Shown here: piece by piece, positions 1 through 10,890 of the stretch | Layout of the letters: each line of letters begins with the position of its first letter | Numbering within the stretch: position 1 is the first letter of the stretch | From: Galaxea fascicularis | Taxonomy: Eukaryota; Cnidaria; Anthozoa; Scleractinia; Euphylliidae | Assembly: GCA_948470475.1 (NCBI GenBank) | Contig: OX419338.1 | Location: 35,984,595-36,048,594 of the forward strand | Direction: 5' to 3' | DNA: 64,000 nucleotides | Notes under the pieces: model-generated | The model's input: only the letters and a program-made list of their open reading frames with translations | Told to the model about the DNA's origin: nothing | Database searches by the model: none | Made by a program: the position numbers and the translations under genes

Positions 1-652
1 TTCAGTTTCAAGAGGAAAGCTCGATTTGACTTCGGAATCAAATGGGGCGTCTTCTGATAACGTAAGGCCGAATACTTCCCCGAGTAAAAATGGCAACAAC
101 CCAGGAAAGGCTTTACGGCAGAAAAACAATGCTTGCGAGAACGCTACAGACAAAAGAAACTCAACGTCTCCAGTTGAAGCGAAATTGAAATTTTATCACC
201 GCCCTCCTCAAGAACTACCAAGACTTGACCTTGTTTTGCCGAAGATTTCTTACACACCAGATCTTAAAAAGGCGTTCGAAAAAGCTCTGCAAAGATCTCG
301 AAGTAGACCCGCATTGGAGACTGGATTACACACTGATACCACGACTCTATCTACACAAGAGAAGAAACTGGACATCGTAAGGTCTATTCCCCAACAAAAA
401 GCAGAAATAATACTCCAAAGAAGACTTTCAGACAGTTCTGTCAGAATAGGGAAAGGAATCTCGACAGAGTGTAAACAACCTAACGGAGAAAACAGGTCGA
501 AATTTAGTGAAGTTTCCTCCATAAATCTAGACGCCTGGAGTCCTTTTTCGGCGTGGAGCGCGAAAGACGGTTCCGTGCGTACAAATCAGACGCCTTCCGT
601 CACACGAGGACGATCTGTGTCTTCGTTGATTCCTAGCAGCATACTTTACTGA
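1..652 (+). CDS. Unrecognised disordered protein, 5' end cut by window edge
   Basis: The frame beginning at base 2 is open from the left edge to a TGA at 650-652, so at least 216 residues are present and the start lies outside the window. There is no ATG near the left end; the first in-frame candidate near base 26 is only a TTG. The protein is rich in Ser, Lys, Arg and Asn with no visible fold, signal peptide or membrane segment. It has two proline-centred short motifs (ELPRL and VLPKI, near bases 213-245), like those in neighbouring genes, and ends SSLIPSSILY. It resembles the other single-exon genes of this window in composition but has no DPRF motif. I do not recognise a family. The evidence for coding is the long open frame, its composition and the cluster context. 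Confidence 0.55.
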   Translation, partial: SVSRGKLDLTSESNGASSDNVRPNTSPSKNGNNPGKALRQKNNACENATDKRNSTSPVEAKLKFYHRPPQELPRLDLVLPKISYTPDLKKAFEKALQRSRSRPALETGLHTDTTTLSTQEKKLDIVRSIPQQKAEIILQRRLSDSSVRIGKGISTECKQPNGENRSKFSEVSSINLDAWSPFSAWSAKDGSVRTNQTPSVTRGRSVSSLIPSSILY

Positions 653-2849
653 TAATAGATCAGAAAAATCTGTAAACGTTGCCAGCAAAGGAGTAAAAGA
701 GACACGTAGGAGGTTCATGCATATGTACATAATGTAAAGAGACCGGCATAGCCTTTCTGTATAGCTTAGGACATGCATTCAGAGAACTTAACACGCTTTT
801 ATGACATCCGTTCAAGTAGCACATGGCCTCAAATTCTCAGCTCAGTCTATAAAACATGCTATTTTAAAACAACGTTCCTTTCCTTTAAGGCTTTGAAGGA
901 AAAAAATCGGTGTAAAGTTTATTATATATAACGCAGTATGTTATTTGTGTACTTGTTCAAGTTGATCGCTCATAAGTAATGAGCATAGCTATGCGCATAA
1001 TTATAATTACATGTAACCTGGAAGACAAGTTTTATTTGCTCTGTTCATCAGTATTGCAAGGAAAACTTGAAATGACGCTGACTTCGTGCCCAATGAATAG
1101 CACGAGTATTAATGATTTGTTTTCAAAGTGCATTTTTAAGGAACAACATCACCTTGCCTTTCGAGTGGATTTCCTGTCTCTTTAAGTACAAACTCAGACG
1201 ACTTACGATACCATCGTTTATTGAAGAAATCAGTGAAACTATTATATTTATTCGATTAAGTAGAGGTTTAGTGGACAGGAGGCTGGGATGTAAAAGATAA
1301 GGGAATCTTATTTCAGACCGATTGCGAAAATTACTTTGCATGAATGCGTTCACGATGTATCTACAAACGCGACAAAAACTCTGTTCACTGAAATTCGTTA
1401 AGCCAGGGATGGTGGCCACACGAGTAAATCGGCACCGAATCACTCAGGGAGAGATTACGGCCTGCGAGCAGGCTGCAGAAGTCGTGCACAGTAAGTGATG
1501 ACTATGAGCCCGATTGAAAAGGTGTCGCGAAGCTTCATGGCAGATCTGACATCATTTTTTTAGCGTCACATCTTTTCCCTCCCTTATAACCCCTATAGCC
1601 AACCTGAGGAACCGTTCCAGTGGATTAATCCGTTCCAAGAGTTGCGATGCCTCAAAAGGCATTTGCTTCGCATGGCAAAGTTACTGGTCCAGATGTGCAG
1701 TATAACTTGTTAATTTCTACCTCCAATTCCAGTCCGCAATCGTCACAAATACACAGCGAGTGTGAAATGGAGAGAAATCATTATGAAATGAAATGTAAGA
1801 ACAAATTTTCCGGTGTAGCAGTAAAATGGAAATCAACATTTTTGAAAGTATTGGTATGCAAAACGAGTAAGGTGTAAGTCATTGCTTCTGCGTCTGATGT
1901 GTTATACACATGTTGTTCAAATTCCTGGTTTGGAGAAATAAGCTTAGTGTTTCAACACAAACCGTTTAAGGGTGCAGCTAGTAATTCGGATTGATAGGTT
2001 ACCACGGCAACTGAGAGCTCGTCTGTAGAAATACCACAGGCATCGAGCCTCTATGACAACCCTCGAAACCCGCAAAAAAGTGAAAGAAATCGACGTCTGC
2101 TGCAGTTATGGAAGTTAGGAATGTGGCCAATAATGTTAGAAACGAAAAAACTTGAAAATAACGACACAGCTTCGCTGCGCCACAATTTGGGGTGGAAAAA
2201 TCACGCACAGTCCCCCGGAGCGTATTTTACGCTCATGTAAACGTCCAACACAAAATTCCCCATTTTGAGCAACAAGAACGATAACACACAGCATTTCAAG
2301 TAAAAACGCGTTTATTTTGATCTTATATAAAAACATTCATCGTAGTACATTACGATAATATGAACTTTTTTTAATATATTCCATAAAAAAACAAAGGTCG
2401 CACAGTTTTTCTGGGTACCCTGTGGAAAGGCGCGCGCAGTCATGCAGTATTCGAGAGATATGATAGGAAGGGTGAAGCCGCCTTTCAGGCAACAGCGAAT
2501 CTGATGCTGTGAGCAGGGATGGAGATGTGTTTTGAAGTTTATAACTTGCTCGTGCGGAAGAGCAAAGCTAGGATTTAGTCTTAACGGTACCGTGGGCTAT
2601 TTTTTGTATTATAGAACGGAGTTATTGTATTTGAAATTTAGGGCTGAGCATTGAACCAATATGATTCATTTTGTCTCATCACTTGTGTCTGGCTAAGCAC
2701 TTCAGTCCAAACAAACCTTTCTGATTGTTCTCAAGTCTCGCAGTGATTTTTTGGTCTGATTCTGAGTAAACAGAAAACAAAAATAATATGTTGATTGCGA
2801 GTTTAAAGAGAGTTTAGGGTGTTTCATGAACGATGTGTCGCAAAAGGTG
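653..2849. other. Intergenic, no supported gene
   Basis: AT-rich sequence after the first gene. Short open frames on both strands (for example the 76-codon ATG frame at 1647-1877) have no recognisable content. A fragment around 1460-1475 resembles the end of the TAGCCTGC MITE family but has no partner end. Confidence 0.5.
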
Positions 2850-2937
2850 CCTTCATGCAGGCATGGTGTGTCACTTTCTTGCAAGCGTGAAGACCTTCAT
2901 GCAGGCATGGTGTGTCACTTTCTTGCAAGCGTGAAGA
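2850..2937. repeat. Perfect 44-bp tandem duplication (two units)
   Basis: Bases 2850-2893 and 2894-2937 are identical, each beginning CCTTCATGCAGG and ending GCGTGAAGA. The identity suggests a recent local duplication. It lies in non-coding sequence, so no protein consequence is apparent. Confidence 0.9.
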
Positions 2938-3236
2938 GAACCGCTGAGACAGGACGATTTCACGTCTCTGAGCCGAGAAGTTCCCGCAGGTTAATTTACT
3001 TTTGCCATGGATAAGTCAAATTTGTGGTGAGAGCCAGGGTAATAGATAACGCCATCCATGTAGTTTTTTCGGCGAAAGAACTAAAAGGAACCGATCGTCT
3101 TACAACGCCGGGTTTGATATAATTCACAAAAGAAAATAACCGATATTTCTAAATTAGTCAAACTTGAACCAAAGAAATAGATGGATCTTGCGTCTAAACG
3201 GTGTTCCTTACATTGTGTGCTTTGGTATTTCACGGC

Positions 3237-3566
3237 CTACGTGAACCCCAGGTGCACTATAAAGTAGTTTGACTCAAATCCGATTGCAACTGATAAATAA
3301 GCCTTTGTTCTTGTCTGGAGTTGGCTGAATTGGTTCCTGTTAACAGTTGTTGACAAAAACTTGCGCCTTCTTGAAAGGTCGGTCCGCCTCCTTTGTCGGC
3401 CTCTTTCGTGACTTCCGTTTACGGCGCATCGAAATAAGGCCATCCTCCAAGTTGGCTTTCTTGTGACCAGTGCCGCTCCTCGGTCTCGTAAATAAGCATC
3501 GCGTTTCACCATTTCCTTCATTTTTCGAGTACACTCACTGGGCGACGACCTGTTTACTTTGTCCAT
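3237..3566 (-). CDS. Possible small basic protein (weak)
   Basis: An ATG-initiated frame of 109 codons on the minus strand, with G at -3 and G at +4 around the start. The product is very basic in its middle (Arg-rich around residues 55-70) and has no recognisable domain. A second minus-strand frame overlapping it (3340-3534) has an equally protein-like composition but no ATG, so the choice of frame is uncertain. It is listed because the window contains many short unspliced genes of similar character. It may equally be chance. Confidence 0.2.
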   Translation of the reverse strand: MDKVNRSSPSECTRKMKEMVKRDAYLRDRGAALVTRKPTWRMALFRCAVNGSHERGRQRRRTDLSRRRKFLSTTVNRNQFSQLQTRTKAYLSVAIGFESNYFIVHLGFT

Positions 3567-6500
3567 ACGCTTAAGGAGTTAGAAAAGGACAGGTAAGGCA
3601 AATTTCCTTAGACTGTGAACCCAAAGGTCATAACACGCAAAATATATTGTGCTAAAATTTAATAGCACAGAAGACACAATGGGCCTATATATTTTGCCCG
3701 CACGCAACTATTAATATGTATTTTCTCCTCTCTGTTCTCCATACCAGTCTTTCATTCCTGATCGGGAGGAATTATTTTTTAATCATCAATCCGTTATCTC
3801 TGGTGGTTGTTCAAGCTTATTCCCTTGACCTGTAATTTATAATCGAGAAATGCATTTATGGTCCGAACTGGCACCGGTCCATCGGATTTGCTTATTATGT
3901 GTTTCGGTCACAGAGAACGTTCGATGAATGCGGCAACGGGTTAGTGATGTGCAGTTGTGCCAGATACCGTTTAATTTCAATACCCGGCTCTTCTTAACCT
4001 TCGAATGGTAGATGGGCAGCTTTTCTGGTTGCCATGGCGCACTTCGTGTGCCGGTGTGTGACACGTTCCAATTTGGATCTCCCATGCAAAATGGTATTAC
4101 GTAACGACTTAACTGCGGACTAAGAAGAGCCCGGCGCCATGTGCCAGTGAAATGCTAACCAATAATTTTATTTCTTGATTGTTTATTGACCGTTTTTAAC
4201 TGTTGCCTTTACACATTACGATCTTCTATCCGACAGGGGCACTTCTTCGACGGCAATTTCTCTTCGGGCACCTCCCTTTGCTCACGTGCATCGTTTAAAG
4301 GGGGACACGTCTAAACAAAATACACCGCTTTTCGTTTCCTTTTTTTTTTTCTTTTTCAGTAATAACTCTATTGTACAGACCACTCTGATAGGCCTGCTCT
4401 TGTGCTGCTTGTATAACAGAGACATATCTGAGCGTTTGCGTGACTACACTGAGTTACTTAACTTCCCAGATACTTAACTAGCCGCGGTGTATTCTGGGTC
4501 TAATGGTCCCCCGTCGAAAAAAAAAAAACTTACCAGCGACTGTGAACACACGACAAGAGTAATGGGGCGTGCAACTCGTTCCTTAGTTAACCGATGGCGT
4601 GAGAAACATTAATTCCGAAAATGAATCCTACCACCACTAAGCCCCACTAAGAAAGAAAGATAGTTCAGTAAAGCTCGAGGTCTGCGAGAATTCCGAAAAA
4701 TTACCGCTTGATAACGATTACTATGATTTGAGGTAGAGAATAAATCGCGGAGTAAAGTACTAGGATGTAAATTTAGGATTTGCGTGCGAATTGATGCAAC
4801 TTTTTGCGTGATGTATCGAACTGTAAATTAATAATTGAAAGAAAATGTACACCCCAAACATAGACGCCGATAATTACAGGAATAATTTGGAATTAGGTGG
4901 AGAAATTTAAATTTTAAATTTTTTGCGATAATAATGACATTTTTTGTCGTTCAAATTTGATTTGCTCGCAACATTGTAGTTTCCTTGAGCGTTTTCATTG
5001 CTGTAACAATTTTCCTCATAGCGTAATTGAGAAATTTACTAGCAATTCAAAACTCAATAAGTTTTATGTGCTTGCATGATGTATAATTTAAGCTGATAAT
5101 TAGTGAAAGATTCGGTCATGCATCGGTCCTATATCAGAACTATAAGTGTTTCATACAGTTGGGAATGTGTGATAGGGGGAAGTACACATTCACAAACGGC
5201 TGGGAATCACAAAGGCAGGGGAAAACTGGGACTAAAGAAATCTATGAACTGGTCTTAACTGGTACAGCACGTTCAGTTCAAGTCATAACGTGGGTACATG
5301 TGCAATATTCCTGGACGCTATTTTGAGTTGTACACTTGTACAAGAGCCGGTGTTTAAAGTGTTTTGGCCACTTAGGAATCGCAAAAGCTCGCGTGACTGA
5401 TTTTAATGTAGCCGCAGAAAAATTAACTGTTACAACTTAAAATTCGGTAAAATGCTATCACGGTTATCAACCGTGGGCAAACCTTTTTTAGAAAATAGAC
5501 GGATTGTTCTGGGACTGAAGGGAGAAAGGGAACACGATATTTGCTTTCTTCTTTTATGTAAAAATCCTAGGTTGACAAGACACTAGTGAATAAAACGTTT
5601 CCGTTAATAACTTGAATGACGACCTGCAACTCAGTGACGAACGTAGACAACTATTATTCACAAAAACTGAGCATGTTTTGATGCAAGTGGCACCTGTCAG
5701 CCCGGGCCCGACATCCATCACGTTTTCTCTCGGCAGCTTCATCGGAAACCTTCGCAGGTATAGAATCTGTTCATATGACCCAAACGGATATCTTTTGGTT
5801 TCTTCTGCTTGTGGTCGGTAACTTTTCCTTAGAGCTTCTGAGTTAACATTTCATGGGCTGTTTTGATGTGGACATTATCTTTCTCTTCCTATTTAAGCAG
5901 CCTAAAATAGCAGTGAGCTAAATACACCCCAATGTCATGAATGTTAAAACCCTTCACTATGTGGCCAATATTGGGTACATTCGCATGTTATATTGCAGCC
6001 ATTTGGCTTTTGTATGAATTTATTCAGTGCCTCGTTGTTAACCGAGTAGCACCTGCAAGTGCTTTGTGTTGTGAAAATCAGTTGAGGCTTCAGTACCGCA
6101 TCGGTTATTACTATACTAGTCAGAAACCGTACCAAAAATGAAGCTGCCCCTCAACAAGTGCTGTACTACGTGAGTACCGTTTGATTTCTCCACCAGAGAA
6201 ACCGACAATGATTGATCAATGCTATGAACAACAAAACCGGAAAGATCTAGCGGAATGATGTTAAATTAGATTTTGTTCTGTTTCTAGGTTTTCAGTTATA
6301 TATCTGGTAGACAATAGCTTTATCTCCTCGGCAGTTAACGTACGAGAGTATAGTTTAGATATGATGCAAATTAACAACTGTGTTTTAACCGACCGTTAAA
6401 ACAACACCGAAGCAATTCCTTTAAAATCTTTCTGGTTTACGGCTCTGGCGAGTAAAGGGGATATTTTGCTACCGTGCACATAGAGCGAGAAAAACATTTT

Positions 6501-7157
6501 CAGTCACGAATTAAAAATCTTTACCAGCCAGTGGGGGCGACCTTCAAAACATCCGTTTCAGTGGGTGGAAACCTGTAACGATAGCCATTCGTCATCGTAG
6601 ATCACTGATTTGATGTTAGAAAACTAAACCTGTCTCGAGTAGATCTCCGTTTTCTGATGGAACATTGCCGGCTTCTACTCGTAATTAATTTTTTTGTTTT
6701 GTCGTGCCTCGAGTTATAAATCTTTCGGAGTCGGCCGTTTACAAACAGCTTTCAGCTTTGTGCAAGGGCTCTTTCATTTCTTTTGACCGTCTTTATTTGA
6801 TTCAGTTTTTATTGTTGCGTCACATTTCCCCTTTGTACGTGGGCACTGCACTTGTGTCTTTTGGCGATGGTCTCAGTGCGAGATAACCAGTGTAGAACAA
6901 TAGTATCTTATAATAATAATAAGATACAAAAAAACTGTGCGCGTCATGTTGCATGCAGTTACACGTGGAAACAGAGGCTCAGTTTTGTTTTAAAACAATG
7001 ACTTCTTACAGGCTCAAAGAAAATAGAGCAACGGAGTTTCGTTGGGGAACAACAAAGGTGGAGCATCATCTTGGGATCTATGGTCATCTATGACTGCCCG
7101 TTTACTCTTCGGTAAAATACTGCAGGGTGAGGTTTTTGCCGTGGACTGGAAAAGAAA
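3567..7157. other. Long gene-free stretch
   Basis: AT-rich sequence with homopolymer runs (T-run near 4340, A-run near 4518). One exon-like segment ends at 5758 with a GTATAG donor, but there is no start and no recognisable domain. I see no supported gene, RNA or complete mobile element. Confidence 0.45.
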
Positions 7158-7357
7158 TAGCCTGCTTGTAGGCAGTAGTTCGTATACGCGCGCGAGTTAG
7201 AAGCCCGGCAAATCCGGTCGCCATATTGGACGAGTTAGTGGAAGATCTGGGACGAGCGACAAAGCTCTCACTCGTGCCAGATCCTCCACTAACTAATCCA
7301 ATATGATGATCGGGTATACTCTCACGCGTATACAAATTACCGCCTGCAAGCAGGCTA
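7158..7357. mobile_element. MULE-like MITE, TAGCCTGC family, with perfect 9-bp target duplication
   Basis: A 200-bp non-coding element begins TAGCCTGCTTGTAGGC and ends GCCTGCAAGCAGGCTA. The ends are imperfect inverted repeats that continue inward through a GTATACGCG-like block. It is flanked on both sides by the identical 9-mer GAAAAGAAA (7149-7157 and 7358-7366). A second inverted pair lies inside (GGACGAGTTAGTGG near 7227 against CCACTAACTAATCC near 7288). Terminal inverted repeats with 9-bp duplications and no transposase are typical of MITEs mobilised by Mutator-like transposases; that assignment is inferred from duplication length only. A truncated relative is at 17163-17269. Confidence 0.85.
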
Positions 7358-8431
7358 GAAAAGAAAATATTCTCCTTATTCGAGGAACTGCAAAGCTGCC
7401 CGATAAAGTTTTTACGATTCAAAAATCAAAAAGGAAGTACTACATCTTATTTTTGAACGGTCATATATTATTTGGGCTCTCAAAACTGGCACTAATCAAA
7501 TTGAAAATTCTAGAAAAGGGAGGCCGGAAATATACTATACAAGGAGGCGTATATTAAACTAGCAGACTGCGGCTGACTGTGACATTTCAGTTTTCCGAAC
7601 TTGAAATTCACTGGCCGTAACATGGCGTTTGGCGCACCCACACACCAAAGCCAGATTGCGATTTGCTTCAAAGGTGGCGCGAATTGATTTCACTTCTTCT
7701 ATGGCAATTCAATCTGAACAGGATGGAAATATGATTAATTTAATACCGGTTGATTGACAAACTGTGCCGCAGATCCATCACCTTTAATATCTACAGATGT
7801 ACAGGTCTCAATTCATCATGTTTGTGTGAAGATCAATCAGTCAACATGTGTCTTCATTGTCATCATTAGAGCGGTTAAATAGATCTTCGGTGTGACTGCA
7901 TTTGTTTTGTTGTTGTTGTTGTTGTTTTTCTTTTTTTGGAGTTTACTTTTTTCTTCGAGAGGTGAAACCCTGAATTAACTACGCATGTGTATGTTTCATC
8001 TTCCACTAAGTTCACGGACTACCGACAACTTCCTCCGGTCAAGCACCGTCTCTTTTTTTCCCGCGCTATCAGCTTACATCATTTCCGGTCTGCTCAAGTG
8101 CATAAGTAAACTTGTTGTTGTATTTGCAAAAGTTGTGGCAATATTTATATTTCCGATCAAACGCTTTTAGCGTGTGTAAACTTCTTCCGATAAATGAATA
8201 TTGCTTGCGTGGGAAGAAAATATTAAACGTTCCTCAAAGGATCATGCTTTGATGACATAAGTAAATGTATCAGATATTGTTCAATTGTTCAGTAAAATTA
8301 AAAATTTGCTCATTATAAAAGCTAAGTTATGAATCTCTTGTCTTATTTTGTCAATTTGTGTTTCAAACGCTGAAATGAAGCTCTTTCATTTTGGACAACG
8401 ATTCTGCATTAGGCTGATAGACTCGTAGCAT
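7358..8431. other. Intergenic with a short (GTT)n tract
   Basis: No supported gene. A GTT microsatellite of about six units lies near 7908-7926, followed by a T-rich run. The 61-codon frame at 7985-8170 and the 84-codon frame at 7303-7557 look like chance; the latter starts inside the MITE. Confidence 0.45.
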
Positions 8432-8486
8432 GCGAATACAGCCGCCTCTCATCGCTCCGGGAGCGATGAGAGGCGGCTGAATTCGC
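8432..8486. repeat. Near-perfect 27-bp-arm palindrome between 14-bp direct repeats
   Basis: The left arm starts GCGAATACAGCCGCCTC and pairs with the right arm ending GAGGCGGCTGAATTCGC. I count one mismatch over 27 bp and essentially no loop at GCTCC/GGGAGC (8458/8459). Direct repeats AGGCTGATAGACTC (8411-8424) and AGGCTAATAGACTC (8487-8500) flank it. It could form a cruciform or a long RNA hairpin. It is probably a minimal fold-back element rather than a gene. Confidence 0.9.
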
Positions 8487-9059
8487 AGGCTAATAGACTC
8501 ACTCTACTAATAAAAAAAAGCATCGAAGTTGAAATTGAAAACTAAAATAGGACTAAAATATACGTTGACTCCTTATCATCTTTACTCCCTTCAGAATTTA
8601 TCATAACATAACAGATTATACATGACGCACAGCTTCACTGAATGAGGCTACAACTGTATATGCTTCTCTGATCAGTAACATGTAGATAAATTGAATCTCA
8701 ACATGCCTCTCTGCAGTCGTAAGAGACAGTAATAGTTCAAACAAAACCAGATTATAGCATTTGCTATCCATTCATTCGTGGAACAGGAATTTATCCAAAA
8801 TGCCCGTAATCAGTTTCTTTGGCGTCTCTGCTTTGGATAGATGAACGATTGTGGAAAACAATCGATCCCGTTGAACAGTCAGTCATATTTAATAGAAGCA
8901 TTTTCCGCTGTCAATAAAAAATATTGGTCTCATTTTCTTCACTGTTAAATGCCAGTTGGCAAGCCCGCCTTCCATAATTTAAAGAACTTGAAATGATCCA
9001 TTCAGCTCTCTTGCCACCCGTTGTTTCTAACGTAGTAACGTAGCTAAGGCGTAATTTGA
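8487..9059. other. Intergenic upstream of the ankyrin gene
   Basis: AT-rich sequence with no supported gene. It leads into the inferred promoter of the ankyrin-repeat gene. Confidence 0.4.
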
Positions 9060-9160
9060 CCAATCAGAGCACGAGTAAAGTGGCTTTTAGACCTATCACG
9101 CGTCCATGTTGCTTCCGGGCAAAATTCATGTAAATTTGATTCTGTCTTGCGGGTGTTACG
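9060..9160 (+). promoter_or_regulatory. Inferred promoter region with CCAAT box (ankyrin gene)
   Basis: A CCAATCAGAGC sequence at 9060-9070 matches a CCAAT box, in a locally more GC-rich stretch containing CACGCGTCC and TTCCGGGC. It sits about 100 bp before a plausible non-coding first exon. No TATA box is obvious. The role is inferred from position and motif. Confidence 0.35.
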
Positions 9161-9274
9161 ATGCGCTTCAGCAAATTTCGCGGAAAGCATACTCTGTCAT
9201 GTTTTGGCGGTGTAACACAGCGCAACAGGAACAGAAAATTCGCTTTAAGACGTTTTGTCGGAAGCCTTGACGTG

Positions 9275-9512
9275 GTAAGCGCAGTCGATCAGCGAAGTCT
9301 TGTTTTTTGTCCGGCGGTTGCGTCACAATCCTGTCAGCTATCGCTGAAAATTTCATTCTTAGTTATTGCCCATTCTTCTTCCGAATGCTCCAAATGCCTG
9401 GCCTTTGTTCAGTTTTCTATAGAAAACAACTTGGAGTATGTTGCAAAATAATTAAGGTTATGAAGTAAAAATGCGGCGTGGTTAATCGATTTATTTGTTT
9501 CTGGTCTTTCAG
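9275..9512 (+). other. Predicted 5' UTR intron of the ankyrin gene
   Basis: A donor GTGGTAAGC (GT at 9275) and an acceptor with pyrimidine tract TTTCTGGTCTTTCAG (AG at 9511-9512) bracket 238 bp just before the coding exon. If spliced, an upstream ATG at 9161 would encode a 45-residue peptide ending before the main ATG, that is, an upstream ORF. This is a splice-site prediction by eye only. Confidence 0.4.
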
Positions 9513-9591
9513 GGTAGCGGTTTGAATACATGGTAATATTAATCACACGGCAGGAACAAGTTTATAGTTTTGCCTCAAAAGAGACAGCGGC

Positions 9592-10704
9592 ATGAGTGTC
9601 GTGTTTCATCAGGCCGTATTAGAGGGCGATACGACTAAAGTGAAGTTTATACTCAAGTATGGACAAGGAATACGAGTAAATCAGCCGAATAAATATGGAC
9701 TCACAGCTCTTCAGCAAGCTTGTATTGACGGCAACCTAACCTTGGCTAATTTTCTTTTGGAGTGCGGCGCAGATTTGAAAGTTGTAGACTCTCAAGGTCG
9801 ATCAGCGCTCCATCTTGCCTCTGAAGAAGGTCATTTGGATCTCGTCAGCTTACTTGTAAACTCGGCTTGTGCTGATGTGAATGTTAGGGATAGCTTAGGC
9901 CGGAAAGCGGTCGATGTTGCCAAGAATGAGCAAGTGAGAGCGTTGCTTTCACAAGCGATGCTCTCCGAGAGTTTCAAACAGAAATGCTGTGTGGGCCAAG
10001 GATGGGATCACGACAGCTATGGCTTTAAAAACGTTCCGGGTTGGCGTTATTCTATATCAAGTACATCAACAGATTCTGGGGTGTCCGAAGATTCCAGCTT
10101 TAGCCATGATAGTGGTTTAGACTCTAGATACCCAAGTAGATTCCACAAAACCACAAGTTGTAATAATTATGATCAAAGCGCGGATTGTTACGCTACAGAT
10201 TCTAATCGTAACCAAAGCGTAGCCGATCACGAGGAGGTTGTGTTCGCCCGGCGAGTTGAGCCTATTGCTCGACACGCAACGGTAATGAAAAGTAACTCAT
10301 TCGCTGGAACACAACATGAATACAGCGAAAAATTAGACACCGTCAGTACTCTGGGTGACGAAACGGCGATGGATGCGGCGAGGTATCGCAGGCAACAGAA
10401 AAATCGCCGAGATCCTAGAAGACGCAAAACCGTAACCTTTGGTGAGAACGAGTCATATTATATTTCCCCACGCGAAGAACAATGGTATCCTAACACACAT
10501 TCGCTAAACCGTCCGCCAATTTCGAGCAGTAATAGACATTTATTACCAGAAAGATGGGGAACCTCAAGTATCGCTTGTGACACCACGCGACACTCAAACC
10601 AAGACAAAAGTATGTCTGCCGAGAAACAGGAAAACGGTTCGCGAAGAGAGGGGAAGTCTAAAAGACACATTCTACCGGGCTTTTTAGATAAATACGTACA
10701 TTAG
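9592..10704 (+). CDS. Ankyrin-repeat protein with PP1-docking motif (PPP1R12/16/27-like)
   Basis: A 370-residue protein encoded in one exon, starting at the ATG at 9592. The N-terminal 125 residues form about three ankyrin repeats (YGLTALQQACIDGN..LLECGADL, residues ~35-65; GRSALHLASEEGHLDLVSLLV, ~70-90; a degenerate third, ~100-122). The order resembles the small ankyrin domains of protein phosphatase 1 regulatory subunits. A classic RVxF-type PP1-binding site, K-T-V-T-F, is at residues 279-283 inside a basic run. Known MYPT-type subunits place this motif before the ankyrins; here it comes after. Residues 173-178 read D-S-G-L-D-S, an exact DSGxxS beta-TrCP phosphodegron pattern, within a Ser/Asp-rich linker. 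The remainder is disordered. The likely role is a cytosolic PP1-targeting or -inhibiting adaptor with regulated turnover (inference). Assignment to a named orthologue is not possible. Confidence 0.8.
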   Translation: MSVVFHQAVLEGDTTKVKFILKYGQGIRVNQPNKYGLTALQQACIDGNLTLANFLLECGADLKVVDSQGRSALHLASEEGHLDLVSLLVNSACADVNVRDSLGRKAVDVAKNEQVRALLSQAMLSESFKQKCCVGQGWDHDSYGFKNVPGWRYSISSTSTDSGVSEDSSFSHDSGLDSRYPSRFHKTTSCNNYDQSADCYATDSNRNQSVADHEEVVFARRVEPIARHATVMKSNSFAGTQHEYSEKLDTVSTLGDETAMDAARYRRQQKNRRDPRRRKTVTFGENESYYISPREEQWYPNTHSLNRPPISSSNRHLLPERWGTSSIACDTTRHSNQDKSMSAEKQENGSRREGKSKRHILPGFLDKYVH

Positions 10705-10884
10705 GTATGGTTTACTAGAAATAGTTTTCGATGCATAAATTACATATTTAGCGTCCTTAAGTTGAAATTTATACCATCTTCACTATTGTTGTAGAAAATC
10801 ATAAGTGTGAAAAAAGCACCCGACAAGTATTTAACCGTGAGAAAGTACCAATTTTATTGTTTGTCTTTTTGGGAGGTTGTTTTA

Positions 10885-10890
10885 AATAAA
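10885..10890 (+). terminator. Poly(A) signal AATAAA of the ankyrin gene
   Basis: AATAAA 181 bp after the stop codon, followed by a T-rich stretch. A second AATAAA lies near 11386. Confidence 0.5.

Noticed and set aside
5590..5758. Exon-like plus-strand frame ending at a GTATAG donor
   Set aside because: No start, no convincing acceptor, no recognisable domain.
7102..7557. Frames spanning the MITE at 7158-7357 on both strands
   Set aside because: Non-coding transposon sequence; starts lie inside the element.
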